From NCBI GenBank assembly GCA_017428285.1, contig JAFRRE010000056.1:1-10488 (forward strand): 10,488 nucleotides of DNA, written 5' to 3'. The notes beneath the pieces were generated by a model. That model saw only the letters and a program-made list of their open reading frames with translations. It was not told the origin of the DNA and searched no databases. Positions within the stretch are counted from its first letter, which is position 1. Every line of letters starts with the position of its first letter. Of this stretch, positions 6,541 to 10,488 are shown in pieces. The translations under genes were made by a program, and so were the position numbers. This stretch comes from Bacteroidales bacterium. GTDB taxonomy: Bacteria; Bacteroidota; Bacteroidia; Bacteroidales; F082.

Positions 6541-7348
6541 CCGCTTCCTTGATCCTCACCAATTGTCTCAAAAGAGATTCGGCCAAGTCTAAGCGGAGCA
6601 TGTTAGCTCCGTCGGACTTGGCTTTTTTAGGCTCTGGATGCACCTCCATGAAGATGCCATCGGCACCTGCCGCAATGCCAGCCTTGGCGATGAGGCTGAT
6701 TAATTCGGGCTGGCCGCCTGTGACGCCGCTACTTTGGTTGGGCTGTTGCAATGAGTGGGTGACATCCAAAATGACGGGCACATTGAATTTTTGCATAGCA
6801 GCGATATTTCTGTAATCCACCACCAAATCCTGATAGCCGAACATGGAGCCGCGTTCGGTGAGCATCACCTTGTCGTTGCCCGACTGACGTACTTTCTCGA
6901 CAGCAAAGCCCATAGCCTCGCCTGAGAGGAATTGTCCCTTCTTGATGTTGACGGTCTTGCCTGTCTTGGCGGCAGCCACAAGTAGGTCAGTCTGACGACA
7001 GAGGAAGGCTGGGATTTGCAGTACATCCACATATTCGGCAGCCATGGAGGCTTCTTCGGCGGCATGGATATCGGTCACCACGGGGAGCTCGAATTCCTTG
7101 GCGATTTTTTGCAGCACTTTCAAAGCCTTTTCATCGCCAATGCCAGTGAACGAGTCTAATCTGGAGCGGTTGGCCTTACGGTAGGAGCCTTTGAAAACCA
7201 AAGGAATATCCATTTTTTGGCAGATGTTTTTCAAAGTCTCAGCGATGAATAGGGGTGAGGTCTCATCCTCAATCACGCAAGGGCCGGCCAAGAGGAAGAA
7301 GCGGTCGGTACGCAAGCCTTTCAGGAAGTCGAACTTTGTGGTGTCCAT
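6527..7348 (-). CDS. kdsA: 3-deoxy-8-phosphooctulonate synthase (Kdo-8-P synthase), metal-dependent type
   Basis: Condenses phosphoenolpyruvate with arabinose 5-phosphate to give Kdo-8-phosphate, the committed step to the Kdo of lipopolysaccharide. The 273-aa product is full length. Seen directly: AGPCVIE (21-27), FKGSYRKANRS (52-62, substrate-binding Lys and Arg), TDIH (92-95), QIPAFLCRQTDLL (111-123), NIKKGQF (134-140), DVTHSLQQPN (195-204) and MEVHPEP (234-240). Cys24, His198, Glu235 and Asp246 have exactly the spacing (174, 37, 11) of the metal ligands Cys11, His185, Glu222 and Asp233 of the Aquifex aeolicus enzyme. This places it in the metal-dependent class, whereas E. coli KdsA has Asn at the first position. 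It has its own promoter. The 3' end overlaps the DUF4831 gene and carries that gene's terminator on the opposite strand. Confidence 0.97.
   Translation of the reverse strand: MDTTKFDFLKGLRTDRFFLLAGPCVIEDETSPLFIAETLKNICQKMDIPLVFKGSYRKANRSRLDSFTGIGDEKALKVLQKIAKEFELPVVTDIHAAEEASMAAEYVDVLQIPAFLCRQTDLLVAAAKTGKTVNIKKGQFLSGEAMGFAVEKVRQSGNDKVMLTERGSMFGYQDLVVDYRNIAAMQKFNVPVILDVTHSLQQPNQSSGVTGGQPELISLIAKAGIAAGADGIFMEVHPEPKKAKSDGANMLRLDLAESLLRQLVRIKEAVTAS
6582..6628 (+). terminator. Plus-strand terminator for the DUF4831 gene, embedded in kdsA
   Basis: GCCAAGTC (6582-6589) pairs with GACTTGGC (6615-6622), and inside it CGGAGC (6594-6599) pairs with GCTCCG (6606-6611). TTTTTT (6623-6628) follows directly. 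The structure is oriented to end plus-strand transcripts 42-88 bp after the DUF4831 stop. On the minus strand the same bases encode the conserved KAKSDGANMLRLDLAE part of KdsA. In that direction no U-run follows the hairpin, so kdsA itself should not be terminated. Confidence 0.8.
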
Positions 7349-7364
7349 GGCGGTTATTTTTTTG

Positions 7365-7372
7365 CAAAGGTA
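7365..7372 (-). promoter_or_regulatory. kdsA promoter -7 element
   Basis: The minus strand reads TACCTTTG, an exact TAnnTTTG match, 16 bp upstream of the kdsA ATG at 7348. The predicted leader is only around 10 nt. Confidence 0.6.
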
Positions 7373-7386
7373 GTGTTTTTTTTAAT

Positions 7387-7460
7387 GTCGTCCCTTCGAC
7401 AGGCTCAGGGACCTTGGCTTTTTGCGTTTTAGCAGGCCCTTGAGCTTGTCGAAAGGCCGT
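7387..7460. repeat. Imperfect palindromic repeat between xerD and kdsA
   Basis: CCCTTCGACAGGCTCAGGGA (7392-7411) is nearly the reverse complement of CCCTTGAGCTTGTCGAAAGG (7437-7456), separated by 25 bases. The unit CTTCGACAGGCTCAGG / CTGAGCTTGTCGAAGG is a widespread intergenic palindrome type in many genomes. It follows the xerD stop on the minus strand, but no U-run follows the hairpin, so termination would be atypical. Confidence 0.7.
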
Positions 7461-7464
7461 CTTA

Positions 7465-8391
7465 TCATTGTTTCTTAAAACGTGGATGATAGGTGGTTAG
7501 TGTGTCGCGCAGCAATTCATCGGAAATATGCGTGTAGATTTCCGTTGTGCTGACACTAGCGTGACCGAGCATTTGTTGTACGGCAAGGAGATTGGCACCA
7601 CCTTCCAATAGATGTGTGGCGAAACTATGCCGGAAGGTATGTGGACTGATGGTTTTATCAATACCATTTTTTTCGGCTAAGTCTTTCACGATGAGGAATA
7701 CCATCTGCCGTGTGAGTCCTGTGCCTCGGCTGTTAAGGAATACCGTGTCAGTGAATTTAGGTTTGGGTGTGATGTGCAATCTTGGGCCCTCGATGTATTG
7801 GTATAGGATTTTCAGGCTGCTGTCGCCGATGGGCACGAGCCTTTCCTTGCTGCCCTTGCCGAAGATGCGAAGGAAGCCGTCCTCTTTGTATATGTCGCTG
7901 ATTTGTAGGTTGATGAGTTCTGAGACACGCAAACCGCAGCCGTAAAGTACCTCAATCATGGCCTTGTTGCGGTGGCCGGTAGGCTGGCTAAGGTCGATGC
8001 TGTCGATCATCTTTTGGATTTCCTCATAGCTCAACACTTCGGGAAGATGTCGTCCTAGGGTGGGTGAGGAGATGAGTAGGGTCGGATCTTTCTCGGCAAT
8101 CTCTTCTTGGGTCAGGTAACGCCAAAACGACTTCAGTCCCGAAAGGATGCGTGCTTGTGAGGTGGCACCAATGTTCAGATCGAAGAGGTAGGCAAAGAAA
8201 TTCTCAATGGTGTCCTGCTTGATGTCGTTGATTTCAGTGGAAAGATTTTGAGCCTCGAGATATTGCAAAAACAAATTGACGTCATGCTGGTAGGCCTCCA
8301 CGCTGTTTTCGGACAGAGAAAGCTCCAGTCGAAGGTAATCGGCGAAGTGTTTTATGAGGTTTGGGTTGATATTGACAGGTGACTTATCCAT
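7465..8391 (-). CDS. xerD: Tyrosine recombinase XerD (XerC/D family)
   Basis: Site-specific recombinase that, with its partner, resolves chromosome dimers at dif. 308 aa from the ATG at 8391. An in-frame start 66 bp upstream is rejected because the -7 box lies inside that extension and family members start just before the SAM-like core-binding domain. Residues about 10-100 are the N-terminal core-binding domain (HFADYLRLELSLSENSVEAY). The catalytic domain shows the full set: Arg155 (GCGLRVSEL), Lys179 (GKGSKERLVPIG), His251 and Arg254 (HTFRHSFATHLLEGG), His277 (MLGHASVSTTEIYTH) and nucleophile Tyr286. Length and isolation from mobile genes favour the housekeeping enzyme over an integron or transposon integrase. 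XerC versus XerD is less certain. The repeat-rich region upstream holds its promoter. Confidence 0.93.
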   Translation of the reverse strand: MDKSPVNINPNLIKHFADYLRLELSLSENSVEAYQHDVNLFLQYLEAQNLSTEINDIKQDTIENFFAYLFDLNIGATSQARILSGLKSFWRYLTQEEIAEKDPTLLISSPTLGRHLPEVLSYEEIQKMIDSIDLSQPTGHRNKAMIEVLYGCGLRVSELINLQISDIYKEDGFLRIFGKGSKERLVPIGDSSLKILYQYIEGPRLHITPKPKFTDTVFLNSRGTGLTRQMVFLIVKDLAEKNGIDKTISPHTFRHSFATHLLEGGANLLAVQQMLGHASVSTTEIYTHISDELLRDTLTTYHPRFKKQ

Positions 8392-8404
8392 CGCTTTGTT
8401 TCTG

Positions 8405-8412
8405 CAAAGGTA
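8405..8412 (-). promoter_or_regulatory. xerD promoter -7 element
   Basis: The minus strand reads TACCTTTG, an exact TAnnTTTG match, 14 bp upstream of the xerD ATG at 8391. An inverted copy of the AAAATCTGCA motif (8421-8430) sits 9-18 bp further upstream, where it could affect this promoter. Confidence 0.6.
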
Positions 8413-8420
8413 CTGAATTT

Positions 8421-8509
8421 TGCAGATTTTTAGTGCATAATAACACACTTTAACCATACAAAATCTGCATTTTAACGCATTTTAGATATTAAAAATCTGC
8501 ATTTTAACG
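8421..8509. repeat. AAAATCTGCA repeat array between divergent promoters
   Basis: AAAATCTGCATTTTAACG occurs exactly at 8460-8477 and again at 8492-8509, a 32-bp period, each followed by A(G)TTTTAG. A third, inverted copy of its first ten bases (TGCAGATTTT) is at 8421-8430. The array fills the AT-rich gap between the xerD promoter (minus) and the promoter-like site at 8541 (plus). The arrangement resembles operator sites for a DNA-binding regulator. Two direct copies are too few for CRISPR. Confidence 0.7.
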
Positions 8510-8540
8510 TAGTTTTAGTTGTGTATATTATTATTTTTCA

Positions 8541-8548
8541 TAACTTTA
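8541..8548 (+). promoter_or_regulatory. Promoter-like site before the ATPase remnant
   Basis: TAACTTTA is one base from TAnnTTTG. TTG at 8519-8521 lies 19 bp upstream, a good -33 spacing. It sits just before the truncated coding remnant at 8580, as if the original gene's promoter and leader had been kept. Confidence 0.45.
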
Positions 8549-8579
8549 CATCGTTTTATTCAATTATTACAAACCTACA

Positions 8580-8831
8580 AGCCGCAGCAAAGAGGTTGAC
8601 TTTGTCGTTTGCGAGCAAGGCTATGTGATTGAACTTATCCAGGTGGCTTATGACCTTGTGTCGCCAAAGACTTTCAAGCGCGAGACGGAAGCCTTGATGC
8701 AAGCTGCTGCAAAACAGCATTGCCAAGAGTTGACACTTGTGGCGGTCACCGAATCGCGGGATGAGATCGTGAACGACCACACCATCCATATCAGGAATGT
8801 CGTTGATTGGCTTCTGATGAAAAGTATGTAA
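8580..8831 (+). pseudogene. 3' remnant of an AAA ATPase / DUF4143 gene
   Basis: The reading frame from 8580 gives SRSKEVDFVVCEQGYVIELIQ and continues to the TAA at 8829. It matches the C-terminal DUF4143-type region of bacterial AAA+ ATPases of unknown role (KEVDFVV, ELIQVAYDL, FKRETEAL, ELTLVAVT, HTIHIRNVVDWLL). The P-loop ATPase domain, some 300 residues, is missing. The frame is open back to 8544 but has no ATG. A GTG at 8625 would leave only 68 residues. Upstream sequence looks like a leader (AATTATTACAAACCTACAA) directly joined to the C-terminal codons, suggesting an internal deletion. The exact junction is uncertain, since a few codons before 8580 could also be homologous. It is probably non-functional. 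Confidence 0.75.
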
Positions 8832-8876
8832 ATAGTCATTTTCTTACCATTTTCTTTCGGTTGTTGGAAAAAATCG

Positions 8877-8884
8877 TACTTTTG
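8877..8884 (+). promoter_or_regulatory. Promoter of the DUF3791-DUF3990 cassette
   Basis: TACTTTTG, an exact TAnnTTTG match, with TTTC (8855-8858) 18 bp upstream as a partial -33 box, the same geometry as the symporter promoter. It lies 16 bp before the first ATG at 8901. Confidence 0.6.
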
Positions 8885-8900
8885 CAGAAAATCATCGATT

Positions 8901-9197
8901 ATGCAAGGTAATGTAGTAAATACAAACACAGATACCTATGTTTGGGACAATGGCTATCCGCGACCAACGGAGCAGGAACGTGTAATTACCTTTGTAAGTT
9001 CTTGCATTGAGTCGGTAGCTGAGCAGCTTGGTTGCAAGGCAACGGAGGTCTATCGCCGTATGGAACGCGTTGGATTGATTCACGACTATATTATCCCTTA
9101 TTATGATACCATTCATACCGAAAGCCGCGAAAATGTCACTGCCGACATTATTGAAACATTGGAATTTTGGGAGAAAAAGAAAGGAGTAAGCCAATGA
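8901..9197 (+). CDS. DUF3791 family protein
   Basis: 98 aa, soluble and mostly helical. After a variable N-terminus, residues about 25-92 match DUF3791: VITFVSSCIESVAEQLGC, EVYRRMERVGLI, DYIIPYYDTIHTESRENVT and DIIETLEFWEKK. The HTESRENV stretch is the clearest hallmark. DUF3791 genes commonly sit next to DUF3990 genes, as here, where the TGA overlaps the next ATG (ATGA). By analogy with small genes placed before toxin genes it may be the antitoxin or immunity partner, but no biochemical role is established. The 3' end carries AAGGAG (9181-9186), a strong ribosome-binding site for the following gene. Confidence 0.85.
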   Translation: MQGNVVNTNTDTYVWDNGYPRPTEQERVITFVSSCIESVAEQLGCKATEVYRRMERVGLIHDYIIPYYDTIHTESRENVTADIIETLEFWEKKKGVSQ

Positions 9198-9679
9198 TTA
9201 CTGTGTTTCATGGTTCTTTTAGGGAAGTGAGCAAGCCGTTGGTGGCTTTAAGTCGGCCTAATCTGGACTTTGGGCAAGGCTTTTATATCACTGATTTGCA
9301 GCAACAAGCCGAAAGATGGGCTTCAAGGATGGCGACAAGGCGATTCGCCCAACCAGTGTTGAATGTCTATGATTTTGATGTGGATGCAGCCAAGAAAGAA
9401 TACCGTTACTTGAAGTTTGAATCATACGATAAGGCTTGGTTGGACTTTATCGTCGCCAACCGAAAGGGGAAGATGCTATGGAAGAATTATGATGTGGTTG
9501 AAGGAGGGGTAGCTAACGACAATGTCATCGATACAGTGGAAGACTATATGCGAGGCCGTATGTCAGCAGAAGCTGCTTTGATGGAACTGTCGAAGCATCA
9601 ACCCAATAATCAGTTTTGCATTTTGAAACAAGAGATAATAGACCGTTATTTGAGATTTGTCGAATCAACAAATTTATAG
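9194..9679 (+). CDS. DUF3990 protein, putative ADP-ribosyltransferase-fold toxin or effector
   Basis: 161 aa from the ATG at 9194, chosen for the ATGA overlap with the previous stop and the AAGGAG seven bases upstream. VFHGS (4-8), LDFGQGFYITD (24-34) with QQAERWA (37-43), and YDVVEGGVAND (99-109) are the signature of DUF3990. This family is related to the ADP-ribosyltransferase superfamily; His6, Tyr31 and Glu103 would be the H-Y-E catalytic triad that binds NAD and transfers ADP-ribose. The presence of all three suggests an active enzyme, but this is inferred from motif position. It is flanked by two small genes on the same promoter, a layout typical of toxin with partner proteins. The target (protein or nucleic acid) is unknown. 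There is no signal peptide, so it acts in the cytoplasm. Confidence 0.85.
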   Translation: MITVFHGSFREVSKPLVALSRPNLDFGQGFYITDLQQQAERWASRMATRRFAQPVLNVYDFDVDAAKKEYRYLKFESYDKAWLDFIVANRKGKMLWKNYDVVEGGVANDNVIDTVEDYMRGRMSAEAALMELSKHQPNNQFCILKQEIIDRYLRFVESTNL

Positions 9680-9683
9680 GATT

Positions 9684-9890
9684 ATGCTTAGAACAGATCA
9701 AATGTGGTATAAAATAGGAGGAGTGGTTATGGCTTTGGCTGCGCAGTTGAATATCACTCCTGAACAGGCTTTAGGGCTTTTTTACAAATCGCAGACTTGT
9801 GAGGAACTTCATAAACCAGAGACCTTGCTCTATACTTTCAGCGATGCCTATATTGCTGATGAAGTGATATTGGAACTGAAAGGAATGTAA
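9684..9890 (+). CDS. Small helical protein, third gene of the cassette (DUF3791-like?)
   Basis: 68 aa from the ATG at 9684, four bases after the DUF3990 stop, with TATAGG just upstream. An in-frame TTG at 9657 is a less likely start. The sequence suggests two or three helices: DQMWYKIGGVVMALAAQLNI, TPEQALGLFYKSQTCEELH, and a C-terminal FSDAYIADEVILELKG. The LFYKS...LHKPETLLYTFSDAYIADEV pattern resembles small partner proteins found next to DUF3990 genes and may be a diverged DUF3791 relative; I cannot assign it firmly. It has no enzyme motif, signal peptide or membrane helix. Tight spacing implies co-translation with DUF3990. Confidence 0.75.
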   Translation: MLRTDQMWYKIGGVVMALAAQLNITPEQALGLFYKSQTCEELHKPETLLYTFSDAYIADEVILELKGM

Positions 9891-9909
9891 AGCACTCGAA
9901 TTGTTTTCC

Positions 9910-9935
9910 ATTTTGGAGGCAAAATTATGTTTTTT
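9910..9935 (+). terminator. Weak candidate terminator after the cassette
   Basis: ATTTTG (9910-9915) pairs with CAAAAT (9920-9925) around GAGG, and TTTTTT occurs at 9930-9935 after four bases. The stem is AT-rich and the U-run is displaced, so termination may be poor. Confidence 0.3.
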
Positions 9936-9969
9936 CTCGTATTTTTCCCCAACCTGCATAATTTTATAC

Positions 9970-9977
9970 TATATTTG
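9970..9977 (+). promoter_or_regulatory. Promoter of the orphan small transcript
   Basis: TATATTTG, an exact TAnnTTTG match, followed by GCA as in many promoters of this phylum. The predicted transcript start is about 9984. The -33 region is T-rich without a clear TTTG. Confidence 0.6.
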
Positions 9978-9999
9978 CAGCCACGATAAGGAATCAATT

Positions 10000-10056
10000 A
10001 TGCTAAATCATTGTAAATCATTGATTTTCAACAAGTTGCGGAGCGAGGGGGGGTAA
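10000..10056 (+). CDS. Possible 18-residue small peptide
   Basis: ATG at 10000 opens an 18-codon frame, MLNHCKSLIFNKLRSEGG, stopping at TAA 10054-10056. AAGGA (9988-9992) lies seven bases upstream, an ideal Shine-Dalgarno, which is notable in a phylum that rarely depends on one. The frame includes the tandem TAAATCATTG duplication and ends within the first hairpin. It could be a small protein, a leader peptide that controls the hairpins, or chance. Confidence 0.3.
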   Translation: MLNHCKSLIFNKLRSEGG

Positions 10057-10126
10057 ATTCCCGATTCTCCGCAGAAGGAAATGACCGCAAGGTCGTTTCG
10101 GTGACACCTTATTATATTAATACCCT

Positions 10127-10174
10127 AAAAGCATCCAAGGCAGGACGTAGAGGTTCAGTCGTGGATGCTTTTTT
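10127..10174 (+). terminator. Terminator of the orphan transcript
   Basis: AAAAGCATCCA (10127-10137) is exactly complementary to TGGATGCTTTT (10162-10172), eleven pairs, with a 24-nt loop, and the T-run continues to 10174. The orientation fits the plus-strand promoter at 9970. Confidence 0.75.
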
Positions 10175-10179
10175 GTGCC

Positions 10180-10203
10180 GCTTTGCGCTATTGTGCGCAA
10201 AGC
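10180..10203. repeat. Short perfect hairpin
   Basis: GCTTTGCGC (10180-10188) and GCGCAAAGC (10195-10203) are exact reverse complements around TATTGT. It immediately follows the orphan terminator and shares the GCTTTGCG word with the larger palindrome at 10224. Confidence 0.7.
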
Positions 10204-10223
10204 ACGACAATCCACGGACTGCC

Positions 10224-10314
10224 GCTTTGCGTCATTGCGAGGAGGCACGACGAAGCAATCCAGGGAACAAGTTGATGGTCTGGATTGCTTCGTTCCTCGC
10301 AATGACGCGAAGCG
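10224..10314. repeat. Large REP-like palindrome (CGTCATTGCGAGGA repeat type)
   Basis: The left arm 10224-10263 contains CGTCATTGCGAGGA and GACGAAGCAATCCAG. The right arm 10280-10314 is its reverse complement, apart from a 6-base insertion (GCACGA/CGTGCC-like) in the left arm and one mismatch. The loop is 16 bases (10264-10279). Both arms carry the dispersed CGTCATTGCGAGGA...GAAGCAATC intergenic repeat, known in many unrelated bacteria, here as a facing pair that would fold into a hairpin of over 30 pairs. Such palindromes can be MITE-like, or transcript-stabilising when transcribed. Confidence 0.8.
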
Positions 10315-10377
10315 CGAGTGGGGGCGAAGTCCTGCAATCTTAAATCTTGATGTAAATGGCAAATAAAAAATCAACAA

Positions 10378-10425
10378 TTTTTCGTAATTATTTTTCATCA
10401 GTTTTTCGTAATTAGTTTTCATCAG
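10378..10425. repeat. Two-copy 24-bp tandem repeat
   Basis: Two adjacent 24-bp units (10378-10401 and 10402-10425) both read TTTTTCGTAATTA and then TTTTCATCAG, and differ only at T10391 versus G10415. On the minus strand each unit holds an ATGAAAA(A/C)TAATTACGAAAAA-like word. The repeat overlaps the stop codon of the minus-strand gene that enters from the right. Confidence 0.85.
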
Positions 10426-10488
10426 TTTTGGATTGTTTTGAGGAAGTCAGCGGTTGAAGCGGAGGCTGCGTAGCCGCCGTAGCGAGAC
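10422..10488 (-). CDS. C-terminal end of a minus-strand gene (partial, unidentified)
   Basis: From the right edge the minus strand has an open frame of 21 codons ending SRYGGYAASASTADFLKTIQ, then N and TGA (10424-10422). The stretch is GC-rich compared with the AT-rich sequence to its left and has a plausible coding composition, so it looks like the end of a gene that continues outside the window. It is too short to identify or to exclude chance. Confidence 0.45.
   Translation of the reverse strand, partial: SRYGGYAASASTADFLKTIQN

Larger units (their letters stand above)
9984..10174 (+). ncRNA. Candidate structured small RNA (about 190 nt), family not recognised
   Basis: This stretch is bounded by a -7 element (9970-9977) and a strong terminator (10127-10174). 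ATAAGG (9986-9991) can pair with CCTTAT (10107-10112) as a closing helix. Inside it are TGCGGAG/CTCCGCA (10037-10043 with 10067-10073, inner GGG/CCC) and GAAATGACC/GGTCGTTTC around a GCAA tetraloop (10078-10086 with 10091-10099). Length and layout would suit a 6S-like or regulatory RNA, but I do not recognise a family. A start codon with a good ribosome-binding site lies near the 5' end, so a leader-peptide RNA is an alternative. The region has no long reading frame resembling a protein. Confidence 0.55.

Noticed and set aside
8460..8509. CRISPR array
   Set aside because: Only two direct 18-bp copies, a 14-bp gap and no cas genes; more like operator sites.
8592..8831. Treating the 68-codon frame from GTG 8625 as an intact small gene
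   Set aside because: The homology begins well upstream of the GTG and corresponds only to the C-terminus of a much larger ATPase; no ribosome-binding site precedes the GTG.
10045..10073. tRNA-Ser 3' half (GGGGGTAAATTCCCGATTCTCCGCA looks like a T-arm and acceptor)
   Set aside because: The T-loop lacks TTCGA/TTCAA, there is no CCA or anticodon arm, and the acceptor-like CTCCGCA pairs perfectly with TGCGGAG only 30 bases upstream, so it is a simple hairpin.
10101..10366. Plus-strand frames over the palindrome region
   Set aside because: Composed of inverted-repeat sequence with no start context, family match or codon signal.
10117..10422. Minus-strand frame of 101 codons starting MKTNYEKLMKNNYEKL
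   Set aside because: After the first 24 or so residues it is a translation of the REP-like palindrome and of the orphan terminator; the SLRGTKQS-type peptide is a known artefact of that repeat. The start/stop overlap is kept as a finding only.

Overview
The window looks like the chromosome of a Bacteroidales-type bacterium (phylum Bacteroidota). The evidence is the protein families (DUF4831, GtrB-like glycosyltransferase, KdsA, XerD, DUF3791/DUF3990) and the promoters. Nearly every gene start is preceded by the phylum's -7 element TAnnTTTG (seen as TATCTTTG, TACTTTTG, TATTTTTG, TACCTTTG and TATATTTG), usually with a short leader. Species cannot be named from the sequence. The 5S and 23S helices are GC-rich.

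Layout. 1-390: the 3' end of an rRNA operon (23S tail, 5S, strong terminator). 428-2800: serS, an imperfect inverted repeat, then a membrane-anchored GT2 glycosyltransferase, ending at a bidirectional terminator. 2941-3829, minus strand: a small ExoX-C-like protein with a very acidic tail and a DUF486 (DMT-like) membrane protein. 3922-6540, plus strand: a sodium:solute symporter and a secreted DUF4831 protein. 6527-8391, minus strand: xerD and kdsA, each with its own promoter. kdsA overlaps the DUF4831 gene tail to tail by 14 bp, and the plus-strand terminator for DUF4831 lies inside kdsA.

The right part (about 8400-10488) is more plastic. It holds an array of AATCTGCA-type repeats between divergent promoters and the 3' remnant of an AAA/DUF4143 ATPase gene whose promoter seems to survive. 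Next is a tight three-gene cassette (DUF3791 - DUF3990 - small helical protein) that resembles a toxin-antitoxin or ADP-ribosyltransferase module. It is followed by an isolated short transcription unit with promoter, Shine-Dalgarno, 18-codon ORF, two hairpins and terminator. Palindromic intergenic repeats and a 24-bp tandem repeat follow, abutting the end of a minus-strand gene that enters from the right edge.

The left two thirds are mostly housekeeping: translation, envelope sugar synthesis (Kdo), ion-coupled uptake and chromosome dimer resolution. The most promising unexplored items are the ADP-ribosyltransferase-like cassette (8877-9890), the orphan small transcript (9970-10174), the terminator hidden in the antisense strand of kdsA, and the archaeal/eukaryote-like signature of the seryl-tRNA synthetase.
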